Shown: piece after piece, positions 16,960 to 26,649 of the stretch | Numbering within the stretch: position 1 is the stretch's first letter | Layout: each line of letters opens with the position of its first letter | Source: Priapulus caudatus | Lineage: Eukaryota > Priapulida > Priapulimorpha > Priapulimorphida > Priapulidae | Length of the DNA stretch: 26,701 nt | Reading direction: 5' to 3' | Assembly: GCF_000485595.1 (NCBI RefSeq) | Contig: NW_014579315.1 | Coordinates: 4,880 to 31,580 of the forward strand | The notes under the pieces: model-generated | Database searches by the model: none | What the model was told of the DNA's origin: nothing | What the model saw: only the letters and a program-made list of their open reading frames with translations | Program-made: the position numbers and the translations under genes

Positions 16960-17955
16960 TGTTCACGCGTTAGCTAGGCGTTACTGTTTCATATTTGTCT
17001 CTTATATGAGACTTTACAGGACAGTACTTTACAGGGGAAGGCTGCTGTATTTTGAGGTGCGGCACTTCCCCGTAGAGAATATATCTTAATCGTTCATTGT
17101 TCATTGCGCATGGCCTCGCAGGGTGGGGGAGGTAGGAGAAGGTGGCGCCGCGTGCCCCTGAAATTGGATGATAAAGAAATATATTACAATTATTAAATGC
17201 AAATTAGAAATATTTGAAAGCTTTGATGTAAGTAAATTAATGTCAATGTAAGATATAATGTCGATGGTAATAAATAGAAAATAAGACCCTAACCGTATCA
17301 TGCATGATGCTACATGCTGGTTTATTTTATTGTAAGCCGCTTAAATGTATTTACCCTGTCATCAATTGCTCAGATAGTTCACGCACATTTTTGCTTCCCT
17401 TTAATAAATTATTATCAAGCCTACGCCCCTGGTTATTCACTTAAATGTGAGTGTAGAAGGTAAATGTTAACTTCCTTTTTCTCTTGTCACCCCCCCCCCC
17501 CACACACACATCACACATGTGCAGGTAACGGAGAACTGATAAAAATGGTCGCTTGCTCCGCATCTAATGGTCAGAATTCACTAGAGATGCCATATAATTA
17601 TAAAAAAACTTTGACTTAAATAAGTTTTCTTCCAACAAAACGTTCTCGAAAATATATATTCATCACCTCCCTGCTATTTATTAGACCCCATGCACTGCCT
17701 ACGCCCTTTTTCCACTTTAACCAATTACACCATCTGCCCCATCCCACCGACTTCTTTATTCGAAGCATTCACCTCACGTGGTAAAATCATGGCAATAAAT
17801 GTAAGCTGACTCTTTTATTTAAGAAAGATTCATTACGTATCCTGTATATACCAACAAGTTTCATTTTTAACATATGATTATTTGTGAATATTGTTCGGTT
17901 TATAGTAGAATACATTGATCTTAAGTCGGTTCTAATCTTCCTCCTAGGTACGCGC
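16960..17955. repeat. Segmental duplication block U4, copy B
   Basis: Counterpart of 8440-9395. It ends in CTTCCTCCTAG|GTACGCGCGGATGTG, aligning with copy A TTTTCTTCTAG|GAACACGCGGCTGAC; after this the exon-like sequence of copy A is replaced by a GT microsatellite. No gene is seen in the block. Confidence 0.8.
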
Positions 17956-17959
17956 GGAT

Positions 17960-18270
17960 GTGGGCGTGTGTGCGTGGCGGTGCGTGCGTATGTGTGTGTG
18001 TGTTGGCGTGCGTGTGTATGGTGTTGTGCGTGTGCGTGTGCTTTGTGCGTGTGAAAAGCGTGTGCGTGTGCGTGTGCGGTGCGATGTGCGGTTTTTTATG
18101 CGCCTGTCCTGCGTGTGCGTGTGCGCTGTGCGTGTGCGTTGTTGCCTGTGCGTGTCGCGTATTGTGTGTGTGTGTGTTGCTGTGCGTGTGCGTCGTGCGT
18201 GTGCGTGTGCGTGTGCCGTGGGTTGTGTGCGTGTGCGTGTGCCGTGTGCGTTGTGCGGTGTGTGTGGTGA
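17960..18270 (+). repeat. GT/GCGT microsatellite replacing exon of copy A
   Basis: (GTGTGC)n-like degenerate tract of about 310 bases starting about 10 bases after the conserved acceptor. Cys/Val-rich ORFs through it are artefacts. Confidence 0.95.
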
Positions 18271-18279
18271 GTAGGTGTG

Positions 18280-19440
18280 AACTATCTAGTATGAGCGGAC
18301 GACTGCACCGTTGTAGTTGTAGCTTTATTTACGCAGTGTGCATGACGCCTGCCACCGAAAAACGCAGGTCGCAATACTTAAATGTTTTAATTTAGTAAAT
18401 AATTGTATAAAAACTTGTTTTTTTTCAAATGTTATATTTAAGTCCTGTGCTGTAATGAAATAAGAAAGTCGGTCATAACCTACTACGTAATAAAAAGAAG
18501 AAGGAATGTGTCCGTTCTATCGTTCTGTTGGCACATACTATTCATGAGGCCCAAAATCTTGCCCCAAGATCAAATTCGATTTTTAAAATAATACCTAAAA
18601 CAATTCTATTTCACGATGTAACATATTGTATGATAGTGTTCAAAGTCCCGACAGCCTTGAAAGTTCTTTGATTTTTGTCTTTTGTCCTTAAAAGTCTTAA
18701 TTTTTCGTACATTGGAAAGTCCTTGGAATAGGTCAAGTCCTTATTTTATTCTAATGTCCTGAGAATTTTACATTTTTCTGACCTGAAATAAAATGCAAAT
18801 CTTTAATTGGCATAGATTGAATGACCTATTTCAAGTCTTTCGATAAAAATGATTCAATTTTAATCCAAAATTCACACTGTCATGGCTACTAATGCTACTC
18901 TACAAATGTATGTATTGCTATTAGGCGAGTATATTGTCAAAAGTGTCCAAATTCATATGGTTTTTATTATGTAATAATCTGTAACAATTGTAAATGATGT
19001 AGACATGTTATATATTATTATAGATTGCGTACTGTCTTGCTCAGTAAGTAGCATTGACGCTAACCATAAACGTGTTTTGTAGTTTGCTTTAAAATTGTTA
19101 ATATTACAAGTAGGCTTCCATACCGTACCGGCACTCGCGACCACACGCCACACACGCACACACACGGCTATAAACTCTGCCTGGTGTTTTCTAGCTCATT
19201 AACCGATATGTTGGTCGATGCCTAGATGTATTGTGGTTATAGTGTTAGCTAACGTATGCTGATTTGTTGGAGGTTTTTGGAGCATCAAAAGCAATCGACT
19301 TTTGATTTATTTCAGACATTTGAAGAATTGGTTGCGAACGCAAACTTCGGATTGTTTCCATTTTGTTTATTAATCAGCAGGGCTTTGTGTAGTATGTCGA
19401 CTGACAGTATTATTTGGAGAGAGGAGAAGAGACAGTCAGA
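18280..19440. other. Anonymous AT-rich DNA with an AAGTCCTT-type repeat
   Basis: No gene is recognised. At about 18642-18790 the motifs AAGTCC, AAAGTTCTT, AAAGTCTT, AAAGTCCTTGG and CAAGTCCTT recur, resembling the internal part of a widespread family of small DNA transposons with AAGTCCTTGAAA repeats; I saw no termini. The ORF 19256-19447 lacks features and merges into the GA tract. Confidence 0.4.
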
Positions 19441-19470
19441 GAATTAGGAGAGAGAGAGATAGAGAGAGAT

Positions 19471-19501
<31 letters not shown>

Positions 19502-19648
19502 CAGAGAGAAGAGAGAGAGAGATTAGAGATAGAGATAGAGTAGAGATAGAGAGAGAAAAAGATAGAGAGAGGTATAGCAGACGGAGCGAGAAGAGAAAGA
19601 GAGAGAGAAGAGCGCCGAGAGAGGAGACATGGACAGAGAGAGATCGAG

Positions 19649-19681
<33 letters not shown>

Positions 19682-19795
19682 TTAAAGAGAGAGGAGAGAG
19701 AGAGCGAGGAGGAAGAGAGGCGGCGGAGAGAGAGGAGGAAGAGAAGAGAGAAAGAGAGAGAAGGAGAGCAGAGAGAGAAAGAGGAGAGAAGTGTA
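19440..19795 (+). repeat. GA-rich tract 1
   Basis: Degenerate (GA)n with AGAGATAGAG, GAGAGCG and GGAGGAAG variants. The minus ORF of Ser/Leu repeats (19410-19814) is not a gene. Confidence 0.95.
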
Positions 19796-20460
19796 TGCTC
19801 ATCATTGTACGCAACGTTTTGGTTTGAAACTCGTTATTCTTTATTGAATTTAATGTTATTGTGTATTACACAACAGCATTTATTATTTCTATTAGCCTTC
19901 AGTATGGTTCAACATAGCCATCGTTAGTGCACATGTAAGCAAATATGACCTTGCCACTTGGTAAGAACATAATTATAAAGCGCGGCATATATTAAATGAA
20001 TCACTTCGACTTTCGTCACGCCGTGAGGGCTTCTTTCTCTCGCAAGAAGTATATCACGGTTAGGTAGCGCTTATACACGTGCGCCCGAAGCGTTTCCCCT
20101 GGCCATGTTCTCTCTTGCGTTTTTTTTCGTGAAAGATTCGAGCCTGTGACAACCTATAACTACCCTTTAACGTGAGTTAATATTGTGTGTGCGATTAGCA
20201 TGTTAGGTCTAGTTCGTTCGATAATTTACAGGAATTTTTGGTCAAGCGTAGGCAATCTGTCGTTGCTATTGATTTTATAAATTCATTTTTGTCACTCACT
20301 TCGTTTAATTTGAGCTTTTTTTACGGAAATGCTCATGAGATTTAACCGGTTTACGAAAAATGAACTTGGAGTTTAACGTGTTTATAATAGAAAACGAAAC
20401 ATTTGTCATCCCTTATCGCTAATCTTAACCCTAGCACACCAGTGTTGAGAAGGCAACGCA
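19796..20460. repeat. Non-GA unit, copy X of a three-copy array
   Basis: Shares with copies Y and Z, in order: GTTATTGTGTAT, GCATTTATTAT, AATGAATCACTT, TTCGTCACG, ATATCACGGT, CATGTTCTCTC, GTTTTGTCGT (GTTTTTTTTCGT here), AAAGATTCGA and TGACAAC, then (with Y only) TAATATTGTGTGTGCG, GATAATTTACAGG, GAAAAATGAACTTGG and TTAACGTGTTTATA. Longest and most complete copy. No ORF. Confidence 0.85.
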
Positions 20461-20668
20461 TGCGAAGATGGAGAAGGAGGGGGAGATGCGCAGAGAGAAA
20501 GAGAGAAGGAGGGGTGAGAAATGCAGAGACTGAAAAATAGAGAAAAAACACAGCGTGAGAGCAGAAGAAAGAGAGGGGGAGAGCAGATGGTGAAAAACGA
20601 AAAGAGAGGGGAGGGAGAGAAATTAATGAGAGCGTAAGAATTGTAGCAATAGCGAAGAGAGAGATATG

Positions 20669-20699
<31 letters not shown>

Positions 20700-20835
20700 G
20701 AATGAGAGAGAGAGAGAGAGGGGAGGCGGAGTGAAAGAGGAGAGAGATGAGAGAGAAAAGAGAGAGAGAGAGAGAGAAGCGAAATGAGAGCACGAGAGAG
20801 AGAGATTAAAGAGAGAGAGACGAGAGAGAGGAGAG
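20461..20835 (+). repeat. GA-rich tract 2
   Basis: Degenerate GA/GGAG tract between copies X and Y. Confidence 0.95.
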
Positions 20836-21267
20836 ACTTTTCGTCACGCCGTGACAGGTTCTCTCTCGCTAAGATATATCACGGTTAGTAGGCCTTATGG
20901 CCCCGAAGGTCCCCGCCATGTTTCTCTCTTGCGTTTTGTCGTGAAAGATTCGAAGCTGTGACAACCTATAACTCCGGTACGTGAGTAATATTGTGTGTGC
21001 GTTAGATGTTAGGTACTAGTTTACGTTGATAATTTACAGGATTTCTGGTCAATCCGTAGCATCTGTCGTATGCTCATGATTATAATTTATTTCTTGTCAC
21101 TCACTCGCTTTAATTGAGTTTTTTTACGAAATGCTTATGGATAACGCGCTATCACGAAAAATGAACTTGGAAGTTTAACGTGTTTATATAGAAAAAACGA
21201 ACATTTTGTTCATCCCTATCGCTAATTCCTAACCTAACAGCACAAGTGTGAGAAGCGCGAGCACTAT
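20836..21267. repeat. Non-GA unit, copy Y
   Basis: Begins CTTTTCGTCACGCCGTGA and matches X from about 20010 to 20450 with frequent one-base gaps. The upstream third of X is missing. Confidence 0.85.
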
Positions 21268-22010
21268 GCGAGATTGGAGAGAGGAGAGAGAGAGAGAGAG
21301 AGAGAGAGAAGAGAGAGGAAAGAGAGAGAGAGAAGAAAGAGAACAGAGAAAAGGAGGGCGTGAGAAGAAATGAAGAGACTGAAAAGGAGAAGAAAAAACA
21401 CACAAAAGGTGAGGACAGAGGAGAAGAGGAGGGGGACGATAGATGGTGAAACGAAAGAGGGTGAGCGGAGAGAAATTTAAGAGAGCGTAAGAATGAGCAT
21501 GAGAGAGCAGGAGGCGAGGGAGGTGAGGGAGGCGAGGGAGGAGGGAGCGGATGGGAGGGATGGAAGGAGAGGGAGGGGGGGAGGAGAGAGGGAGGGAGGG
21601 AGGGAGAGAGCGGAGAGCGGCGTGGCCAGAGCAATTAACAGATGTAGACTGGATATAGAAGATGCACACTTAAGAAAAAACATGCGCGCCCGCATTGCAC
21701 ACACAGAAAGGCGAAGGTAGAGCGGGAAAGGGATAAGGAGTGAGAGAGAGAGAGAGCAGGAGCCGAGAGAAGAAGGTCAGAGAGGAAGTGGAAAGCATGC
21801 AGAGTCGAGGCAAAATAAGAGAGAGTGAAGTAGAGAGAAGAAAGAGTAGGACAAGAGAGAAAGAGCAAGGCAGAGAGAGAGAGGGCGCAGAGAGAGAGAG
21901 GGGCGGGCAGAGAGGAGAGCGAGAGGAAGGTAGAGGGGGAGAGGAGCAGAAACGCAAGAGGGAGAGAGAGAAGCACGAGAGGGAGCAGAGAGAGAGCGTG
22001 CGAGAGAAGC
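21268..22010 (+). repeat. GA/GGGA-rich tract 3
   Basis: (GA)n, GGAGG and GAGGGA variants, interrupted at 21620-21725 by about 100 bases of unique DNA. Ser/Pro/Leu-rich minus ORFs and Arg/Glu-rich plus ORFs are repeat translations. Confidence 0.95.
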
Positions 22011-22019
22011 ACGCCGCGC

Positions 22020-22345
22020 GCAACAAGTTTGCGTTTAAAAACTTAAATCAAATATAATCCTTATTTGAATTGTATGTTATTGTGTATCAGCACAAACGAG
22101 CATTTATTATCTCGTATGCCTGCCAGTATGTTCAACGTATAAGCGCGCGATATTATAAATGAATCACTTACGACTTTTCGTCACGCACGTGGACGCGGCT
22201 TCTCTTTCGCGAGACATATCACGGTCAGTATACGCCGTGGCCGAAGCGTTCCCCATGTTCTCTCGCTGTGTTTTGTCGTCAAAGATTCGAGCCTGATGAC
22301 AACTTCGAATTTGTGCATCATAATTACAGTAACGTGGAGTAAATA
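22020..22345. repeat. Non-GA unit, copy Z
   Basis: Matches the first two thirds of X: GTTATTGTGTAT, GCATTTATTAT, AATGAATCACTTACGACTTT, TTCGTCACG, ATATCACGGTCAGTA, CATGTTCTCTC and AAAGATTCGAGCCTG, ending near 22320. Confidence 0.85.
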
Positions 22346-22619
22346 AATATACAGTAATTCTTTGCTTCAACTGAAGCTTCCGTAGTAGTTATAAATTTCA
22401 AAATGTCTAGTCAAATACTTCGAACATTGAACTACTGATGTCTAAAAACGAACTCAATGGAAAACTACTCTGGATTCGATTAACAACATGCAGATGGTAA
22501 CAAGACAGTTTCACGTTAACGTAGTGCATCATTGCAATAGCATTCGTGGCTTCAACGATTTCATGCACTCACGCCTCCCGTAAGCTTGATGATGTGTCTA
22601 TGTCTTCACAAATGTCCTT
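22346..22619. other. Unique DNA, nothing recognised
   Basis: No repeats, frames or motifs that I can support. Confidence 0.4.
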
Positions 22620-22769
22620 TTACATGATTTGGTGGCTCATTGCCGGCGTGTGCTGATCCGTGGGTGTGGCAGTGTTCAGCAGAAGTGAGTCTGAAGTCCT
22701 GGTTCCTGGTTCCTCGTCCTGGTGCTTGGTTTCTTGATCCTTGTTCCGGTTCCTTCCTGGTTCCTTGTT
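22620..22769 (-). CDS. Possible terminal exon, hydrophilic repeat-like peptide
   Basis: The minus strand has a good acceptor (GTCTTTACTGTTACAG at 22770) followed by an open frame in phase 0, NKEPGRNRNKDQETKHQDEE and 29 further residues ending SHQIM before TAA at 22620-22622. The first half is a GGAACCA-type minisatellite, so the hydrophilic composition may be only repeat. No domain, no upstream exon and no clear polyadenylation signal were found. It may equally be a non-coding repeat with a chance acceptor. Confidence 0.25.
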   Translation of the reverse strand, partial: NKEPGRNRNKDQETKHQDEEPGTRTSDSLLLNTATPTDQHTPAMSHQIM

Positions 22770-22924
22770 CTGTAACAGTAAAGACAAAAGCGAAATGATT
22801 AAGTGCGAGATTATTAATATGTAAGTATAGGTGATTAAGTTAATAAGCAATCTGTTAGGAGGCATTATAACGGAACATATCAGTCAACTCATTTATGGAT
22901 ATTTCATATAATTTACATTTCTAT

Positions 22925-23658
22925 TAGGACTGTCATCGATACCAATGCCGTTGATGTATCGTGATGGATTTGCATGCAATATTGATATAAAAAAAATTCC
23001 AGAATAGCGATCCGATGCAGTAAAATAGTATTAGTAAAAAACCGTTTTGCTCTAGTGTTGTTACCTTACACCTCATAGGTTATTCTGATGAAATATGAGA
23101 GGGTATTCTCTACTGCAGGCGGTGTTTTTAACCGGGGAAAGGAGAGTTTTGTGCCTGACAATGCCAACATATTAGTTTCTCTTTACACTATAACTATACA
23201 AAGTATAGAAGCATAGCACTGCTTTGGAGGAGACATATTGTGACCTAACTTCCTAAGATGGACTATCGACTCCTGGTGCTGTATCTTTAGTTTATGGATG
23301 AGCTAGCTTTACTGAGCTTCCTGGTGGATTGAGTAGACGTGGAGTCATTTTGTCACATTCTGTTCGTTCTATTCCATTTTATTCACGTTGCAATATAAAT
23401 ATATAGGTTTAACTCTTTAGGTGTATTCTTTCTTTTTAGTTGCTTAAACTAGGCGTTGCATTCCTAGCAGGGAAACATTAGTCCCATGCAATGTAGTGTC
23501 AGGTGTACTAATTTAAGTTCAAAATTACAGCAAAGGCTACCCTACATGCCAAAAAGGAATTGAAACATTATATTTATATTATACGAATCAGATCGAAATA
23601 TAGGAAAACACTATTTTGATAATCGAATCGAAATATTTTCATATCAATGACAGCTCTA
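22925..23658 (+). mobile_element. Relic hAT transposon
   Basis: Ends: left TAGGACTGTCATCGATAC (22925) and the reverse complement of the right end TAGAGCTGTCATTGATAT (23658), a hAT-like terminal pattern. Inside, in the same orientation, is a fragment of the transposase C-terminal dimerisation region (23079-23216). At 734 bp it is far shorter than an autonomous hAT element. The flanking octamers (ATTTCTAT left, ACTTTTTA right) are only partly similar, so the target duplication is decayed. Confidence 0.65.
23079..23216 (+). pseudogene. hAT transposase C-terminal (hATC) fragment
   Basis: Between an in-frame TAG (23076-23078) and TAG (23214-23216) the frame reads VILMKYERVFSTAGGVF, then NRGKESFVPDNANILVSLY. 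This is the hATC signature known from BED-finger hAT transposases: [S/E]ERVFSTAG, a basic R, then L/V-P-[E/D]-N-[V/A] and L-[V/F]-[F/S]-L. The BED finger, the catalytic DDE domain and most of the protein are absent, and stops lie on both sides, so this is a dead remnant. Confidence 0.8.
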
Positions 23659-23754
23659 ACTTTTTATGTCCGATCCCAACCATAACAGCTCAGACAGACT
23701 GAATAAATTTATTAAAACCATAAAATGGAAAATTTTGATGACAAAAACTCTCTT

Positions 23755-23790
23755 ACTCCCTTTCTCCCTCTCTATCCACTCTGTCTCTCT

Positions 23791-23836
<46 letters not shown>
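23755..23836 (+). repeat. CT microsatellite
   Basis: Imperfect then pure (CT)n, about 20 units at 23795-23832, followed by CACACACGCACA. Confidence 0.95.
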
Positions 23837-23837
<1 letters not shown>

Positions 23838-24294
23838 GACACACACGCACATGCACACATATATGTATGCACCCCCTATTCCTCACCCTCTCTCAAACAC
23901 TCTCACTATATGCTGCTCTTTACTCTAATACATGCCCACAAGACATGCTCTTCCCTAAGACACGGACAGAAACTACTCACTGTGTATTGCTGGTCTAAAT
24001 GATAAGCATGCATGGTGTTTGAATGGAGGAAAAAAGACATCTTGCTCCAATCCCAGCCTCATGACTCAACACCCTGGCACCAATTATCCCTCTTCCATCT
24101 GAAAACAGATACCTTCAAAGTGACAGAACATGTATAGTTGGTTGAAATTGGTGAAAATTGTTAAGTTTGGTTCTGCCAACCAGATAATGTCTTATATTGA
24201 TCACTGAATTTGACACAAGCACGTTTATATCTATATATTGCAATTGACTGAATTAGATTTGCTTGTGCTGTAAGACTAAAAAACAACAAGTTAC

Positions 24295-24496
24295 CTATGA
24301 TCAGACATTCCTCTTTTGCTTCCTCTTCATTGTTGAAGTCATCATCTTGGTCGTTGCCCACATCGTCATCATAGTCTATTTCTTCTTCTTCTTCTTCTTC
24401 TTCGTCGTCAGCGGCGTTTCCTTAGAACTTCATTTTCATTTTTTTCTTCTCTTTATTCATCTTTTCTTCTTCTTCTTCTTCATCTTCCTTGGGTCA
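24295..24496 (-). CDS. Possible exon of a Lys-rich / acidic nuclear-type protein
   Basis: The minus strand between an acceptor (ATATCTGCTAG at 24497) and a donor (ATCATAG|GTAACT at 24294) encodes a Glu/Lys-rich stretch, then, after a TAA at 24422-24424, GNAADDEEEEEEEIDYDDDV and GNDQDDDFNNEEEAKEECLI up to the donor. The non-repetitive acidic part (IDYDDDVGNDQDDDFNN) goes beyond what a pure TTC microsatellite would give and resembles acidic tails of chromatin or transcription proteins. One stop, or paired frame shifts, must be explained. No flanking exon was found and no family can be named. A chance reading of a GAA/GAT-rich microsatellite is a serious alternative. Confidence 0.35.
24380..24484 (+). 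repeat. TTC-rich tracts
   Basis: (TTC)n at 24381-24402 and 24464-24480. They overlap the possible acidic exon on the other strand. Confidence 0.85.
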
Positions 24497-24511
24497 CTAG
24501 CAGATATTTAG

Positions 24512-24600
24512 CTGGAGAAAGATATTTACCTTCTTTGATGTGGATTATCTAGTAGAGCAGCACTCCTTTAGCTATGTTTCTCCTTCCCTCCAATTTTGTT
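24512..24600 (+). repeat. Diverged duplicate of 25938-26040
   Basis: GCTGGAGAAAGAT, TATCT, TAGCAGCACTCCTTT/TAGCAGTACTTCTTT and TGTTTCTCCTTCCC/TGTCTCTCCTTCCC recur in order in both segments. Confidence 0.65.
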
Positions 24601-24649
24601 ATGTTCAATGCTGTGTTCAGTCCATCTCCACTATATTAGACATCTTCAC

Positions 24650-24900
24650 CGTAACCCTGGCACGGGAGGCTAAACAGGTGCTATGCCTTGCCTAAGGACA
24701 ACCTGTAGCTAGGGGTGGCAGAGAAAGCTTATCTCCTCACTAGTGACAAAGTCACTCCCTTCTCCAAGCAAACCTTCCATAAAATGCCTTGCTCATGGGC
24801 ACAACATAAGTGATCAAGGTGGGACTCCAAACTCCAGACTGTTCAGCCTGAAGTCCTGAGCGCAACACACTTGGCCTGCTCTTCCCAGGTGGTTCTTGCA
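24650..24900 (+). repeat. Possible SINE-like interspersed repeat
   Basis: Contains TGCCTTGCCTAAGGACAA and, 100 bases on, TGCCTTGCTCATGGGCACAA followed by GTGATCAAGGTGGGACTC. The CCTTGCCCAAGGACACAA...GGGA-TC pattern is typical of an abundant interspersed repeat family with a tRNA-like part in aquatic animals. No clear A/B boxes or poly-A tail, so assignment is tentative. Confidence 0.4.
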
Positions 24901-25039
24901 CGGTAATGACGCTGTCTCCATAAGTAGTTAACGTCTCGTAAGCGCCAAAGTCCCTGGCGAGCGAAACTCGAACTAAACCGTGCAACCAAATTTTCCGCGC
25001 GGTTAACAACATATAGACACAAACACCCGAGTATATTGT

Positions 25040-25260
25040 TGGTACATTATGGGTGAGGAGAGCCCTGTGCGCGCCCGGCCGCGACATGCGTACGTTTGCG
25101 CGTCCGGCCGGGGATGATTGCGCGCGCCGGAACGGCCCGCCCCCGTAAGCGCGCAGACTCGCGGAGCCGAGCAACAGCCCACACAGGCCGCGTGAGTGCG
25201 ACGCCATGGGAGCGACCAACTCCCCCCAAATTTAGTCCCAAAATATGGCAGCACGTAGGC
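25040..25260. other. CpG-rich patch
   Basis: A GC-rich segment dense in CG dinucleotides (CGCGCCCGGCCGCGAC, GCGCGTCCGGCCGG, CGCGCGCCGG). It could be an unmethylated CpG island/promoter or a GC-rich repeat. The overlapping minus ORFs (24752-25219, 25003-25254, 25047-25241) show no domain. No TATA box or initiator is visible. Confidence 0.35.
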
Positions 25261-25569
25261 CTATAAGATTGTAGCTCGCCCTAGCATCGACGACGTCATT
25301 CAACCTATGCGATTGTGCCAGGGTAAACCTGCGAGCCGGACACCCCAACCCTAACTCCCATGCTCTTGGGAGGGGGGAGGTGTGATTTCCCATGCTCTGA
25401 CCAGCCAAGGTGTTGTCTCACCCCCCCTGGCACACGCGAACGTAAACCGATCCTGACCCACCCTCTGAACTTGATTCCTAAAGGGAGGAAGCGCGCGGCC
25501 TGCGCGATGGTGACTGTCGTCGGAGGCCACGCGCTGGTGATTGACATGATGCTGCTAGCCCTATATTGA

Positions 25570-25705
25570 ATGCTTAATGTAGGGGGGCGGTGCCCGCATC
25601 CGCGGCCGGTGCATCACTACCTAAGGTACAGAGTTGCTATTATCTACGTATGGTTATACGCTGAACTGGCCATACTGTAGTAGGGGGCCAGTGCATCACT
25701 ACACC
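25570..25705 (+). repeat. Short direct duplication
   Basis: GGTGCATCACTACCT (25608-25622) and AGTGCATCACTACACCT (25690-25706) follow TAGGGGGGCGG and TAGGGGGCC respectively, a partial direct repeat about 100 bases apart. Confidence 0.5.
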
Positions 25706-26064
25706 TGTGCACGTACTCCTACCCGAATCCTGCTACATATACATGTACCGAAGAGGTGGTATAAGGAGTGAGGGTTGCGACAGATGGCGTATACCCGGGG
25801 GTACAAATCCGCACGTCCAGCGGCCATGCAAAGCGTCGTGTACGGCCTAGGATAAGATGTAGGTGTGATGCAGCAGCACTGGTATGGCCGCATTGGCTAT
25901 ACACGGCTTCCTTCTGTTTGGGACACTTGGCATTACTTTGCTGGAGAAAGATGCTGGTGTTCTGGGCTTCTTGGTTATTAATTATCTTCTATATAGCAGT
26001 ACTTCTTTGACTGTGTCTCTCCTTCCCACCAGTGTTGTATTTATTATGCGTATTCCGGTGTTGA

Positions 26065-26100
26065 ATTACGGCCAATATTACGGCCAGAATTACGGCCAAT
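26065..26100 (+). repeat. Three 12-bp units, ATTACGGCCAAT
   Basis: ATTACGGCCAAT, ATTACGGCCAGA, ATTACGGCCAAT in perfect tandem. They encode NYGQ-type repeats in ORF 25884-26240, which otherwise lacks recognisable features and overlaps the 24512-24600 duplicate; I do not call it a gene. Confidence 0.9.
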
Positions 26101-26339
26101 TAAACCAATATCAGCTTAGCTCCGACTGCGACGAACAAGTCCCAGCACACCCCAATACTGTGTGCCCATCTCTGCTGTCTACCGTTGTACCAAGATGTCT
26201 CTCCAGTTGTATTCCTTATAGTAGCACCCGTCACATGTGAGATTGTCTGTACATGGCGCAGCCTGTAAATCACAGAAGTGAATTAGTAAAGAGCCTAGCT
26301 TATCGTCCCGACTTACACATGCCGCTGCCCGTTATCGCT

Positions 26340-26597
26340 GCCTCTCTCTCGCACTCTCACTTTTTTCTCCTTCATGCCCTACCTCCCTGTTCTCTAACTC
26401 CCTTTTTTCTCTGTATCAATCTCTGCCATCTCTCTTTCATCTACTTTCTCATGCTCCTCCCCCCTGTATTTCTGCCTTCTGCTTCTCTTTCTCTCTCTCT
26501 CTCTCTCTCCCCCTCTCTCTCTTGCTCTCCCTCTCTCTCTCGCTCTCCGTTTCTCTCTCTCTCTCTCGCTCTCCGTTTCTCTCTCTCTCTCTCTCTA

Positions 26598-26628
<31 letters not shown>

Positions 26629-26649
26629 GTTTCTCTCTCTCCCTCTCTC

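Noticed and set aside
19410-22057. Ser/Leu/Pro-rich and Arg/Glu-rich ORFs
   Set aside because: Translations of GA/CT tracts on either strand.
23656-23998. ORFs across the CT microsatellite
   Set aside because: Low-complexity Ser/Leu or Arg/Glu runs with short random flanks.
24752-25254. Minus-strand ORFs over the CpG-rich patch
   Set aside because: GC-rich sequence has few stops; the frames cross the SINE-like segment and show no motif.
25884-26240. 118-codon ORF with NYGQ repeats
   Set aside because: Overlaps a diverged duplicate of 24512-24600 and a 12-bp tandem repeat; no start context or domain support.
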